A stretch of 64,000 nt of DNA from an uncultured SAR116 cluster alpha proteobacterium. GTDB taxonomy: Bacteria; Pseudomonadota; Alphaproteobacteria; Puniceispirillales; GCA-002684695. How positions within the stretch are numbered: position 1 is the first letter of the stretch; every line of letters starts with the position of its first letter. The notes beneath the pieces are model-generated. The model was not told where the DNA came from. It did no database searches and was given only the letters and a program-made list of their open reading frames with translations. The stretch spans positions 1 to 64,000 of the forward strand of contig CACBIM010000010.1 of the NCBI GenBank assembly GCA_902539295.1, read 5' to 3'. Shown here in pieces: positions 40,574-50,729 of the stretch. The position numbers were made by a program, and so were the translations under genes.

Positions 40574-41812
40574 ATGTCATTGTCAGTTTTAATTATTGGT
40601 GCAGGGATTTCTGGCATATCTGCTGCAGAATTCTTGAGACGTGAAGGAGTATCAGTTACTCTTGTAGACAGGGTTAATCCTGGAGACCCTAAACAAACCT
40701 CTTATGGAAATGCTGGCTTACTTGCTAGTTCAGCTATTGTGCCTATCTCATCACCAGGAATATGGAAAAAACTACCTTTTTATTTATTTGGAAAAAATTC
40801 ACCACTTTCTATTAATTGGCTTTACCTTCCAAAACTTTTACCATGGCTTATTCCTTTCCTGAAAAATACAAGAAAGGAAAAGTTTTTATCAGTTATAGAT
40901 GCGCTTCAGTCTCTAACATATGACAGCATTGAACAACATTTAGCCCTTTCAAAAGGTACAAAGGCTTCGAAATATATTAAACTAGGAACGTGGACTTTAC
41001 TTTATAAAGACAAAAATGAATTTCTCTCTGACAGTTATGAAAATAATCTTAGAAAGAAATATGGTTTTGATTTTACTGAATTGAAACAAAATGAACTCAT
41101 TGAAAAGGATCCTTTTTTGGGATCATACTATAACTTTGGAGCTGAATTTAAAAATCACGGCTGGCTTACTTCACCTTCTCTTTACATAAAAGAACTCGCC
41201 AATCATTTCAAAAATAATGGTGGAAAAATTTTAAATAAGAAAGTTAAGGAAATTAATAAAAATACAGTAATAACTGAAGAAAATGAAATTTTAGAAGCAG
41301 ACAAGATTGTTATTTGCGCAGGGGCTTGGTCAGGCAAATTATTAAAAAGTATGAAACTTAAAACAAATCTTGAAACAGAAAGAGGGTATCATTTATTTCT
41401 TAAAGATGTGAATTATATGCCTCAAAATCCCTACGCTGTTTCAGATTTAAAGTTTGCAATAACTCCTATGAAAAATGGCTTGAGATGCGCAGGAACAACT
41501 GAACTTGGAGGCTTAAATGCTAAACCAAGTTTTAGTAGAGTTAATATACTGCGTGAAGGGATAAAAAAAGTTTACCCTAAACTAGAATGGAAGGACGAAG
41601 AGGTTTGGATGGGTCACAGACCGACCACACCAGATTGTATGCCTATTTTGGGTAAATCAGAAACTTCAAACGACATTTTCTTTGCTTTTGGAGGCCAACA
41701 TATAGGCCTTACAATAGGCCCCAAAATGGGAAGAATTATAACTAATTTAATTCTAGACAAAAAACAAAATATTCCCTTGGCTCAATTTAGAAATGATAGA
41801 TTTTATAAATAA
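40574..41812 (+). CDS. FAD-dependent D-amino acid dehydrogenase-like (DadA family)
   Basis: VLIIGAGISGISAAEFLRREGVSVTLVDRVNPGDPKQTSYGNAG...WMGHRPTTPDCMPILG. Confidence 0.87.
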   Translation: MSLSVLIIGAGISGISAAEFLRREGVSVTLVDRVNPGDPKQTSYGNAGLLASSAIVPISSPGIWKKLPFYLFGKNSPLSINWLYLPKLLPWLIPFLKNTRKEKFLSVIDALQSLTYDSIEQHLALSKGTKASKYIKLGTWTLLYKDKNEFLSDSYENNLRKKYGFDFTELKQNELIEKDPFLGSYYNFGAEFKNHGWLTSPSLYIKELANHFKNNGGKILNKKVKEINKNTVITEENEILEADKIVICAGAWSGKLLKSMKLKTNLETERGYHLFLKDVNYMPQNPYAVSDLKFAITPMKNGLRCAGTTELGGLNAKPSFSRVNILREGIKKVYPKLEWKDEEVWMGHRPTTPDCMPILGKSETSNDIFFAFGGQHIGLTIGPKMGRIITNLILDKKQNIPLAQFRNDRFYK

Positions 41813-41831
41813 AATCAGTAAATTATATTTA

Positions 41832-43139
41832 TTAGTTAATATATTTATTTATCTCTCTACTATCTCTAAATTTGTATAATTCCACAACAGCTGGTAGAAA
41901 CCATGGTCTACCATAATAAAGCGGTCTAGTTGGGAATTTTAGGCTGTCAAATGCAGTATGGCCTTCCTTGTCCTTAATTACCTTTTTGCCAAGTTTCATA
42001 CCTAAGTAGCTAGATAAGGCAATGCCTGAACCACAATATCCCATAGAATAAAATACTCCATCGATCTGACCTGTATGAGGAAGATGATCAAATGTGTATG
42101 AAACGTATCCCATCCAAGAATGAGATACATTTATTTCAGGCAAATCAGGAAATACTCTTTTTAAATCTTTAAGTAGTAGTGGTGCACTATCATGTAAATC
42201 AATTTCTCTTGAAGAAACTCTTCCTCCGAAAATAATTCTTTTTTTGTCTGGACTAGCTCTAAAATAATACACTACTCTGCAGGAATCAGTGATGTGCCTA
42301 TTTGATGGAAAAAGTTGTGATATAAAACTTTTTGGTAATTCTTGGGATGCAATAACATAGCTTCCAATTGGAATGCTTCTTCTATTCAGCCAAGGTGTAA
42401 CTTTTGACGTATAACCATTTGTAGCGATAATTAAATTTTCTGTATTTGTTACCCCTTTGTTAGTTTCAACATTAAAAATATCACTATTTTTTTTGTAACT
42501 CAGCAACTCACAATTTTGTATAATTACTATCCCTAAACTTTTTGCTTTTTGAATAAGTGACTTATGATACTTTGCAGGATTTAGAGATGAATGATCAGGA
42601 AAGACAATTCCCCCGTGATATAAATTTGAATTTATTTCATTTTTTTGTTCTGATTTTGGGACAATATATGTTTCAATACCCTCAATATCTTTTAATTTTT
42701 TACTTTCTTCTACAAATTTGTTAAATTCTGTAGGAGTATGTGCTCCGTGAAAGAGACCATCTCTTATAAAATCGCAATTAATATTTTCTTTATTTATAAA
42801 TTCAATTATCCAATTAAGTGCGTTAACACCCTCGGCTCTTATAGACTTTGCTTTTTCAAATCCATACTTTTTAGTTAGCTTTTCAATAGATGGCTTTAGT
42901 AAATTACTAATTTGACCCCCATTTTTTGACGAACAACCATCACCAAAATTACATTTATCAATGACACATACTTTCATTCCATTTTTTGCCATTTCAAAAG
43001 CTGCATGCAATCCAGTGTATCCAAAACCTACAACTAAAGCGTCAGATTTTTCAGGTAAGTTAGCATCTTTTAAAAAGTCTTGGTCTACTGTATCGAGCCA
43101 ATAAGAATATTTTTTCATTTTTTTCTCAATTTTATCCAT
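41832..43139 (-). CDS. FAD-dependent oxidoreductase, PuuB/OrdL (gamma-glutamylputrescine oxidase)-like
   Basis: ALVVGFGYTGLHAAFEMAKNGMKVCVIDKCNFGDGCSSKNGGQ...GYCGSGIALSSYLG. Confidence 0.85.
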   Translation of the reverse strand: MDKIEKKMKKYSYWLDTVDQDFLKDANLPEKSDALVVGFGYTGLHAAFEMAKNGMKVCVIDKCNFGDGCSSKNGGQISNLLKPSIEKLTKKYGFEKAKSIRAEGVNALNWIIEFINKENINCDFIRDGLFHGAHTPTEFNKFVEESKKLKDIEGIETYIVPKSEQKNEINSNLYHGGIVFPDHSSLNPAKYHKSLIQKAKSLGIVIIQNCELLSYKKNSDIFNVETNKGVTNTENLIIATNGYTSKVTPWLNRRSIPIGSYVIASQELPKSFISQLFPSNRHITDSCRVVYYFRASPDKKRIIFGGRVSSREIDLHDSAPLLLKDLKRVFPDLPEINVSHSWMGYVSYTFDHLPHTGQIDGVFYSMGYCGSGIALSSYLGMKLGKKVIKDKEGHTAFDSLKFPTRPLYYGRPWFLPAVVELYKFRDSREINKYIN

Positions 43140-43926
43140 CTGTTCTGCCGTAAAAAGTCATTTGCGCAGATTTTGATAGTGATACACCAGGTTTGTCATT
43201 ATATGCTAGAACAGCTAATATTCGTATCTCATCACAGTCAACCTTTGTAACGCGATGCATAGAGTTTTTACCATTAAATAAAAGCAATCCACCTGACTTC
43301 ATAGAAATTTTTTTTATTTCAGTTTTTCCATATAAAACATTACTGACATTTTCAAACTCTTTTGCTTGATTGATTAATGACCCCCTTAGAGGTTCTGTAT
43401 ATTCAAATTCTCCACCCCTTGAAACTTCATTAATCATTAACGTGATAGCAAATGAGGAATTATCAAAATGCCATCCTAGTTCCTCCCCTCTTCTAGCGTA
43501 GTGAATGTTAATCGATGACAATTTATCTTTGTATGGGTGTATGCTTTCTTGTTTTGTAACAAACGAAATAAAATCTATGAATTTACATGAATTATAAATA
43601 ATTTTGAGAGGAGACAGTGAGTTTATCAAGTCATCGGTTATACAGCCTTTTGATGATTTTACTTTTTTATTTCTTGGGTGTTCTGAAGGATACATTATAT
43701 CCTCTGACTTAAGATAGACATTATGCTCTTGAGGATTAAAGTAAGCATGATTTAATTTTGATAAACTCTCTTTTTTTATATTATCCATACTTTCCGGCAA
43801 GACAAAATTTTCAAGAGACACTATACCAGTTTCATCAAACTGATTTTGAATTTTTTTTAACCAATTAGCTTCATTTATTGGATAGTCTTTAAAATTTATA
43901 ATATTTTTCAAGTTATCTTCATTCAT
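43132..43926 (-). CDS. 2-oxoglutarate/Fe(II)-dependent oxygenase, BesD/HalD-like fold with HxD
   Basis: IHYARRGEELGWHFDNSSFAITLMI...GGLLLFNGKNSMHRVTKVDCDEIRILAVLAY: HxD, distal H and Arg. Confidence 0.78.
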   Translation of the reverse strand: MNEDNLKNIINFKDYPINEANWLKKIQNQFDETGIVSLENFVLPESMDNIKKESLSKLNHAYFNPQEHNVYLKSEDIMYPSEHPRNKKVKSSKGCITDDLINSLSPLKIIYNSCKFIDFISFVTKQESIHPYKDKLSSINIHYARRGEELGWHFDNSSFAITLMINEVSRGGEFEYTEPLRGSLINQAKEFENVSNVLYGKTEIKKISMKSGGLLLFNGKNSMHRVTKVDCDEIRILAVLAYNDKPGVSLSKSAQMTFYGRTDG

Positions 43927-43978
43927 TTCTTTACAGGTTTATATAAAATTTTTATTTAATATATAAAATATTTTATTT

Positions 43979-44941
43979 TTGAAAAATATGAAAACCATTA
44001 AATCAAAAAATAATGAAGAATTTAAGTTTGCGGCTCTTTATTGTTTTAACATTATCAACAATCCTGAAAAAAGAAAACAATCACTTTTAAGAGTTTGTAA
44101 AGATAATAAAATTCTAGGTACAATTTTATTAGCTAAAGAAGGAATTAACGGTACTATTTCTGGTTCAAATCAAAGTATAGATAAAATTGTTCAATATTTA
44201 AGAAATTGGAAGGAAATAAACAATATTGAAGTTAAATATTCATACTCCTCGCAAAATGGATTTTATAGAATGAAGGTAAAAGTAAAAAAAGAAATAGTTA
44301 CAATGGGAAAACCTTTTATTAATTCATCTGTTACAAAAGGTACTTACGTAGAACCTGAAAACTGGAATAAACTTATTTCAGATGAAAATGTTGTAGTAGT
44401 AGACACGAGAAATACTTATGAGACTGGTGTTGGAAAATTTACTGGTTCAATTGATCCAAAAACTAAAAATTTTAGAGAATTTCCTCTTTGGGCAGATCAA
44501 TTTGCAACAAATAAATTAAATAAAAATAAAAAAATAGCAATGTATTGTACAGGTGGAATACGATGTGAAAAAGCTAGTTCATATCTAAAAGAAAAAGGCT
44601 TTAAGAATGTTTTTCATTTAAAAGGAGGAATACTAAAATATTTAGAAACTATTCCTATAAATGAAAGCCGATGGGAAGGAGAGTGCTTTGTTTTCGACCA
44701 ACGAGTTACTGTAAATCATAATCTTGAGAAAGGAGATTTTAGCCAATGCTATGGATGTAAAATGCCATTATCAAAAAAAGAAGTTGAAGATAAAAAATAT
44801 ATTAAAGGTGTAACTTGTAAATACTGTTTTGATAACTTGTCGAACGATCAAAAGAAAAGATTCAGCCAAAGGCAAAAGCAAATAGAGTTAAGTCTTAGTA
44901 GAGGTGAGGCTCACATTGGTCAAACTAAAAAAATAAAATAA
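43979..44941 (+). CDS. trhO: tRNA uridine(34) hydroxylase / rhodanese TrhO (YceA)
   Basis: KEGINGTISGSNQSI, VDTRNTYETGVGKFTGSIDPKT, MYCTGGIRCEKASSYL. Confidence 0.93.
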   Translation: MKNMKTIKSKNNEEFKFAALYCFNIINNPEKRKQSLLRVCKDNKILGTILLAKEGINGTISGSNQSIDKIVQYLRNWKEINNIEVKYSYSSQNGFYRMKVKVKKEIVTMGKPFINSSVTKGTYVEPENWNKLISDENVVVVDTRNTYETGVGKFTGSIDPKTKNFREFPLWADQFATNKLNKNKKIAMYCTGGIRCEKASSYLKEKGFKNVFHLKGGILKYLETIPINESRWEGECFVFDQRVTVNHNLEKGDFSQCYGCKMPLSKKEVEDKKYIKGVTCKYCFDNLSNDQKKRFSQRQKQIELSLSRGEAHIGQTKKIK

Positions 44942-44947
44942 AGATTT

Positions 44948-46132
44948 TCAATTATTTCTTACAGCCTTGAGTCCTGATATCATTGCAAAACAAGAAAAAA
45001 ACATAACTGTAAAAATGTATGGATAAATTGTTTTGTCATTCATAATGCTTACGCATCCAGCACCAATCATTCCAAAACCAAATCTTAAGGAAATTGCGAG
45101 TGCATTTGCAGCTCCTTTATTTTTCTCAAATTCATCCATTAACCCAGTAAGTGATGTGGCATTTGCTATATGAAATAATCCCATAAATAATAGCCCAGAT
45201 AAATAAATAGACCATCTATCTAAAATTTCTAAACCACCAAAAAGTAGAACTATTGCGTTTAATAAAATCAAATAACAAGTAATTACTATTATTTTTTTAT
45301 ATCCAATAATAGAAGTAAATTTTATATTTATTATGTTACTGAAAGCTGCAATTACAGCACCCGATCCAAAAACATAACTATATTGAATTGGGGTTAATCC
45401 AAATTGTTGAATATATAGAAAAGGAGATGCTGCTAAAAAAGCAAAAAATACTGCAGAAGTTGAAGACAAAAATAAAATATAAAAGAGTGCGGTTCTATTT
45501 TTTAAAATTTTAATGTAACTTAAAAAAACACCATTTAAATCAAAAACTGTCCTATCCTTTAATTTAAGCGTCTCAGGAATATTAAAGAAACTAATTAAAA
45601 AAAATAAAGCTCCTGATAAAGCCATGAAAACAAAAATATATCTCCATCCAAAGTACTCATTTATCCAACCGCCAATTATTGGGGCTAAAATTGGTGCAAT
45701 TGTTAAAATCAAACCTAAAATTGAGTAATTTTTTGCTAATTTATTCCCTGAAAAAAGATCTGCTACAGCAGCTCTACCGCAAACTGTGCCAACACTTCCC
45801 GAAACTGCTTGAAAAAATCTAAAAAAGATTAATAGGTAAATATTAGTTGATAATGAGCATAGTAAGCTAAACAAACTAAAAAAAATTAAAGACAGGCAAA
45901 TAAGTTTTCTTCTACCAAATGCATCAGAAAGAGGCCCAAAAATTAAAGGGCCTAATGAAAAACCCATCAAAAAAATGGCAATGGATAATTGGACTGAATT
46001 AGCAGATGCAAGTAATTCTTTTGAAATGTCTACTGTAGCAGGGATATAAGCATCAATAGAAAATGGCGCTAAAATTGTAATGCAAGCAACAGAAACTAAA
46101 AAATAAATGGAAATATTAATTGAAATATTCAA
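44948..46132 (-). CDS. Bcr/CflA-family MFS drug-resistance transporter
   Basis: DAYIPATVDISKEL, GPLSDAFGRRKLI, 12 TM. Confidence 0.88.
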   Translation of the reverse strand: MNISINISIYFLVSVACITILAPFSIDAYIPATVDISKELLASANSVQLSIAIFLMGFSLGPLIFGPLSDAFGRRKLICLSLIFFSLFSLLCSLSTNIYLLIFFRFFQAVSGSVGTVCGRAAVADLFSGNKLAKNYSILGLILTIAPILAPIIGGWINEYFGWRYIFVFMALSGALFFLISFFNIPETLKLKDRTVFDLNGVFLSYIKILKNRTALFYILFLSSTSAVFFAFLAASPFLYIQQFGLTPIQYSYVFGSGAVIAAFSNIINIKFTSIIGYKKIIVITCYLILLNAIVLLFGGLEILDRWSIYLSGLLFMGLFHIANATSLTGLMDEFEKNKGAANALAISLRFGFGMIGAGCVSIMNDKTIYPYIFTVMFFSCFAMISGLKAVRNN

Positions 46133-46159
46133 TCCTATTAAAATTAGTAAATATAAAAT

Positions 46160-47029
46160 TTAACTTTTCGTAACATTTTTACTTTCGTTTCTAATATTAA
46201 TTAAATTAGCTAATAAAACTAATATAGCTCCCAAGAAAACCACAGCTTCTAGATCTTCATTATAAATAAAATATCCTATTATTGATATAAAAGGTAACCT
46301 TAAAAATTCTAATGGTGAAACAACCAATGCAGGCGCAAGTGCTAGTGCTTTAGTAATACAAAAATGAGCACAAAGGCCACATATTCCTATGATCAGAATC
46401 CATACATACTCAAATCCATTTGGAACGTCAATATCACCATCTATCCCTGCACAAATTAATCCAAAAACAAGTTGCATTAAGGTAAGCCAAAATAAGATAC
46501 AAGTTATTGTTTCAGTTTTTGTCAATTTTTTAGTTGCAATAGATGTAACTGCAAACCCAATTGCGCAAAGTGCAGCTGCGATAATTGCTGGATTAAAAGT
46601 GCTTAAATCAGGTCTGGCAACAATTATTATGCCAATAAAACCTAGTAAAATTGCAAACACTCTAATAAAAGTAATTTGTTCTTTTAAAAAGATTGGCGCT
46701 AATACTGCAACCCAAATAGGAACTGAAAACTCGAATGCAAACAATTGAGACAAGGGTATATATATTACAGCAAAAAACCAAAGGTTTTGGCCAAAAAAAT
46801 GGAATATATTTCTTATAAAATGTAATTTGATTTTTTTTAAACTTATCTCTTTTAAACTTCTATTATAAATGACAACAAATAATACTATTAGAACGCCAAC
46901 TAAAGACCGATAAGTCATTATTTCAAAAGTATCTAATAAGCCACCTAATTCCCTTCCACCTACGGCCATAAGGCTAAAAGAAAACATTGCACCTATCATC
47001 CAGTATGCAGCGATTATGGTATTAGACAT
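46160..47029 (-). CDS. EamA/DMT-superfamily transporter
   Basis: TYRSLVGVLIVLF, FAFEFSVPIWVAVLAPIFLKEQIT, 10 TM. Confidence 0.87.
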   Translation of the reverse strand: MSNTIIAAYWMIGAMFSFSLMAVGGRELGGLLDTFEIMTYRSLVGVLIVLFVVIYNRSLKEISLKKIKLHFIRNIFHFFGQNLWFFAVIYIPLSQLFAFEFSVPIWVAVLAPIFLKEQITFIRVFAILLGFIGIIIVARPDLSTFNPAIIAAALCAIGFAVTSIATKKLTKTETITCILFWLTLMQLVFGLICAGIDGDIDVPNGFEYVWILIIGICGLCAHFCITKALALAPALVVSPLEFLRLPFISIIGYFIYNEDLEAVVFLGAILVLLANLINIRNESKNVTKS

Positions 47030-47065
47030 TTACTAAAATTTTAAAGATATTATTTATCATTTTTA

Positions 47066-47096
47066 CAAAAAAAGGGCTGCAAATAACTACAACCCT
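47066..47096 (-). terminator. Rho-independent terminator downstream of rpsI
   Basis: Minus strand agggttgt-agttattt-gcagccct followed by TTTTTT; stem of about 8 bp with G-U pairs. Confidence 0.72.
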
Positions 47097-47122
47097 TAAA
47101 TTATAAAAAATATATTTCAAAT

Positions 47123-47650
47123 TTAACGCTTAGAAAATTGATAGCTTCTTCTCGCCTTTGCCCTTCCGTATTTCTTTCTTTCAACAACTCTTGAATCTCT
47201 GGTTAAGAATCCTTTGCTCTTTAGAGAAGGCCTTAGACCAGGTTCAAAGTTAACAAGAGCATGACTAATACCATGTCTCAACGCTCCAGCTTGACCAGAT
47301 AAACCTCCACCCTTAACAGTTGCAACGACATCAAATTCCCCTTTTCTATCTGCGACCTCAAATGGGGATTCAATAATCATTAACAGCACAGCTCTTCCAA
47401 AATGTTTAGATGGTTCTCCACCATTTACAGAGATTTTTCCTTTACCTCTTTTTATCCAGACTCTTGCAATTGAAGATTTTCTTCTACCAGTTGCATAAGA
47501 ACGACCAAGGTTATCAATAACTGGCTCTTTTTTTGTAATTTCTTCTTGAACAACGTCCTTATTTTCCTGCTCATTCTGCAGATTTTTAAGAGCTTCTAAT
47601 CCTTTTCCATCATTTTCGTTGGAAATATTTTTCTCTGTTAATTCAGCCAT
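47123..47650 (-). CDS. rpsI: 30S ribosomal protein S9 with N-terminal extension
   Basis: [26 protein letters not shown]...[17 protein letters not shown]. Confidence 0.97.
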   Translation of the reverse strand: MAELTEKNISNENDGKGLEALKNLQNEQENKDVVQEEITKKEPVIDNLGRSYATGRRKSSIARVWIKRGKGKISVNGGEPSKHFGRAVLLMIIESPFEVADRKGEFDVVATVKGGGLSGQAGALRHGISHALVNFEPGLRPSLKSKGFLTRDSRVVERKKYGRAKARRSYQFSKR

Positions 47651-47653
47651 AGT

Positions 47654-48124
47654 TTATCTCTTATTTTTTTCGTTTAATTTAGCAACATCATATACTTCGG
47701 GCTTTTGAGCCTCATGTGGATGAGTATCACCAACATATACGTGGAGTTTTCTTAATACTTTTCTGCCAAGTGGACCCTTAGGCACCATTCTGGTAACAGC
47801 TTTTTCAATAACTCTTTCTGGATGTTTGCCATCTAAAATTTTAGCAGCTGTCCTAGATTTAATACCTCCAGGGTAACCAGTATGCCAGTAGTAAGTTTTA
47901 TCTTCACGTTTATTTCCAGTTAATTTTACCTTTTCAGCATTTATTATAATGACGTTATCACCGCAATCCATGTGAGGAGTATAAGTAACTTTGTGTTTAC
48001 CTCTTAGTCTTGTAGCAACCAAAGCCGCAAGTCTACCAAGCACAAGTCCATCAGCATCAATTAAAACCCAATCATGTTTGATCTCATTAGGTTTTGCGGA
48101 ATATGTTTTTTGATTTAATACCAT
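47654..48124 (-). CDS. rplM: 50S ribosomal protein L13
   Basis: [27 protein letters not shown]...[28 protein letters not shown]. Confidence 0.97.
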   Translation of the reverse strand: MVLNQKTYSAKPNEIKHDWVLIDADGLVLGRLAALVATRLRGKHKVTYTPHMDCGDNVIIINAEKVKLTGNKREDKTYYWHTGYPGGIKSRTAAKILDGKHPERVIEKAVTRMVPKGPLGRKVLRKLHVYVGDTHPHEAQKPEVYDVAKLNEKNKR

Positions 48125-48273
48125 TTTGAAATCTCATTTGAATAAAGACATTGATTTCTATATACTGAAATTTTATATTGTCAATTTAAAAATATAAATT
48201 AATTAAAATTAATTAATTCAATAAGTTAATTATGTGGTAACATATAACCGTATTATGTGATATTTTTTTTATT

Positions 48274-48909
48274 ATGATTATATTATTAGATAATTACGAT
48301 AGCTTTACTTGGAATTTATGGCATTTTTTACAGGAATTAGGTTCAGAAGTTAAAATTGTAAAAAATGACGAATTAAGTGTAGAAAATATTATTTCTATGA
48401 AACCTAATGGATTAGTCATTTCTCCTGGACCTGGGATACCTGAAAATGCAGGAGTAACGATAGAACTAATAAAAAAAGTTAAAAGCTTATTTCCAATTTT
48501 TGGTGTATGCTTAGGTCATCAAGCTATAAATAATGCTTTTGGTGGAAAACTTTTACGATTATCACCACCTATTCATGGTAAATTGTCCAAGGTAGAACAT
48601 AATCAACAAGGTGTATTTAAAAATATAAATGATAAAGAGTTTGAGGTCACACGTTATCATTCATTAGCAGCTGATCCTAAATTTCTTCCTAAAGAATTGT
48701 TTATTACGGCTTCATCAAAAGATGGTGTTATAATGGGCTTGATGCATAAAAAGTTTAAAATATATGGCGTTCAATTTCACCCAGAAAGTGTGCTGTCTTT
48801 AAATGGTTATAGAATTATTTCTTCTTTCCTCAGTGAATGCGGATACAAAATATTAGAAGAAAATCAATTCAAATTTTTAGAACAAAAATTAGTAGGACAT
48901 ATAAAATGA
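48274..48909 (+). CDS. trpG: Anthranilate synthase component II (glutamine amidotransferase)
   Basis: LLDNYDSFTWNLWHFL, GVCLGHQAI, VQFHPESVLS. Confidence 0.94.
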   Translation: MIILLDNYDSFTWNLWHFLQELGSEVKIVKNDELSVENIISMKPNGLVISPGPGIPENAGVTIELIKKVKSLFPIFGVCLGHQAINNAFGGKLLRLSPPIHGKLSKVEHNQQGVFKNINDKEFEVTRYHSLAADPKFLPKELFITASSKDGVIMGLMHKKFKIYGVQFHPESVLSLNGYRIISSFLSECGYKILEENQFKFLEQKLVGHIK

Positions 48910-49928
48910 GTAGTGAAGATCCCTTTAAACCCATAATCTCTAAAATTTCAAAAGGAAAAACACTTACATCAAGCGATGCCGATACTGCATTCTCATTAAT
49001 AATGAGCGGTTCAGTTACAAATGCTCAAATCGGTGCTTTTTTGATGGGATTGAGCCTTAATGGTGAAACTTCAGATATTATTGCTTCAGGCGCGAATATG
49101 TTAAGACAAAATGCAATTAAAATTAAATCTGACAGTAATACAATTGATACTGTAGGCACTGGTGGTGACGGGGCTCATACATTAAATATTTCAAGTGCTG
49201 CTGCATTTGTTGTTGCTGGAGCTGGAGTTAAAGTTGCAAAACACGGTAGCCGCTCACTTTCAAGTAAATCAGGCGCTGCAGACGTTCTGTCTGAACTGGG
49301 AATAAATCTTGATTGCTCTTTTTCTATTGTTCAAGAGGCTTTAGATAAGATTGGGATTTGCTTTCTCATGGCCCCAAGGCACCACGTTGCAATGAAACAT
49401 GTTGGCCCATCAAGAGTCGAGCTTGGAATAAGGACAATTTTTAATTTATTAGGTCCTTTATCAAATCCTGCTTTTGTAAAAAGGCAAATGGTTGGTGTTT
49501 TCGATAAAAGATGGCTTTTGCCTTTTGCAGAGGCCCTGAAAAAAATGGGATCTACGAATGCTTGGATTATTCATGGCAGAGACGGTTTGGATGAAGTGTC
49601 AATAAGTGAGATGACTGACGTTGTTGAATTAAAAAAAGGAAAAATCAGTGAGTTTTCTTTAGACCCTTCAATATATGGTTTTGAGAAAAAAGAGCTTGAA
49701 ACGATAAAAGGCGGCGACCCAAAATATAATGCTATCGAATTAAAAGAATTACTTAATGGTAAGGAAGGCCCATATAAAGATATAGTATTATTAAATTCTG
49801 CTGCTGCAATTATTGGTTGTGGTCATGAGGATGAATTTGAAGTTGCATTAAAGAGAGCGAGACTATCATTAGAAAATGGTCATGCATTATCAAAACTTAA
49901 CGGGCTAATTCAAATCACAAATAAGTAA
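48906..49928 (+). CDS. trpD: Anthranilate phosphoribosyltransferase
   Basis: DTVGTGGDGAHTLNISSAAAFVVAGAGVKVAKHGSRS; ATGA overlap with trpG. Confidence 0.96.
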   Translation: MSSEDPFKPIISKISKGKTLTSSDADTAFSLIMSGSVTNAQIGAFLMGLSLNGETSDIIASGANMLRQNAIKIKSDSNTIDTVGTGGDGAHTLNISSAAAFVVAGAGVKVAKHGSRSLSSKSGAADVLSELGINLDCSFSIVQEALDKIGICFLMAPRHHVAMKHVGPSRVELGIRTIFNLLGPLSNPAFVKRQMVGVFDKRWLLPFAEALKKMGSTNAWIIHGRDGLDEVSISEMTDVVELKKGKISEFSLDPSIYGFEKKELETIKGGDPKYNAIELKELLNGKEGPYKDIVLLNSAAAIIGCGHEDEFEVALKRARLSLENGHALSKLNGLIQITNK

Positions 49929-50729
49929 ATGTCTGATATTTTAAAACAAATCACTGACTATAAAAAAAGTGAAGTCCTTGAATTGAAAAAAAAACAATCA
50001 ATAAAGGATTTTGAAAAAGAAATAATCAATATTGAAAACCCAAGAAAATTTTCAGATACTCTAATCTCAGCGAGCAATGATAAATTTGGGTTAATTGCTG
50101 AAGTTAAAAAAGCATCACCCTCAAAAGGAATAATTAGAAAAGATTTCAATCCTGAAAAAATTGCAATAGATTATGAAAAAGCTGGAGCGGCATGTCTTTC
50201 AGTGTTGACAGATCAAAATTTTTTTCATGGCAAAAATGAATATTTGGAAAAAATTAAAAAAATTGTAGATCTACCAATTTTAAGAAAAGATTTTATAATT
50301 GATGAATTTCAAATTTTTGAAAGCAGGTTCATTGGTGCTGATTGTATACTTCTGATAGTAGCATGCCTAAATGATACTGAACTAAACGATTTCTATAATA
50401 TATCTAAATCTCTTAAAATGGATGCTTTAATCGAAGTGAACAACGAAGATGAATTGCAAAGGGCTCTCAAACTCAACCCTAAAATGATTGGTATTAACAA
50501 TAGAAACTTAAAAAAAATGACAGTTACTCTTGATACTTCAATAAAACTTGTGAAAAAAATCCCAAAAAATATTTTGGTTGTTTCTGAGAGCGGTTTTAAA
50601 AATCACAGTGACTTAAAACTTATGGAGCAGTATGGTATAAAAAGTTTTTTAATCGGTGAAACATTTATGAAGTCAAAGAACATTCAATCGTCTGTAGAAA
50701 ATATTCTTTTTGGGAGAAATAATGCCTAA
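49929..50729 (+). CDS. trpC: Indole-3-glycerol-phosphate synthase
   Basis: LIAEVKKASPSKGIIRKDFNPEKIA, VSESGFKN. Confidence 0.96.
   Translation: MSDILKQITDYKKSEVLELKKKQSIKDFEKEIINIENPRKFSDTLISASNDKFGLIAEVKKASPSKGIIRKDFNPEKIAIDYEKAGAACLSVLTDQNFFHGKNEYLEKIKKIVDLPILRKDFIIDEFQIFESRFIGADCILLIVACLNDTELNDFYNISKSLKMDALIEVNNEDELQRALKLNPKMIGINNRNLKKMTVTLDTSIKLVKKIPKNILVVSESGFKNHSDLKLMEQYGIKSFLIGETFMKSKNIQSSVENILFGRNNA

Noticed and set aside
43132-43926. Fe/2OG halogenase
   Set aside because: Motif is HFD rather than HxG, so the chloride-binding vacancy expected of a halogenase is absent
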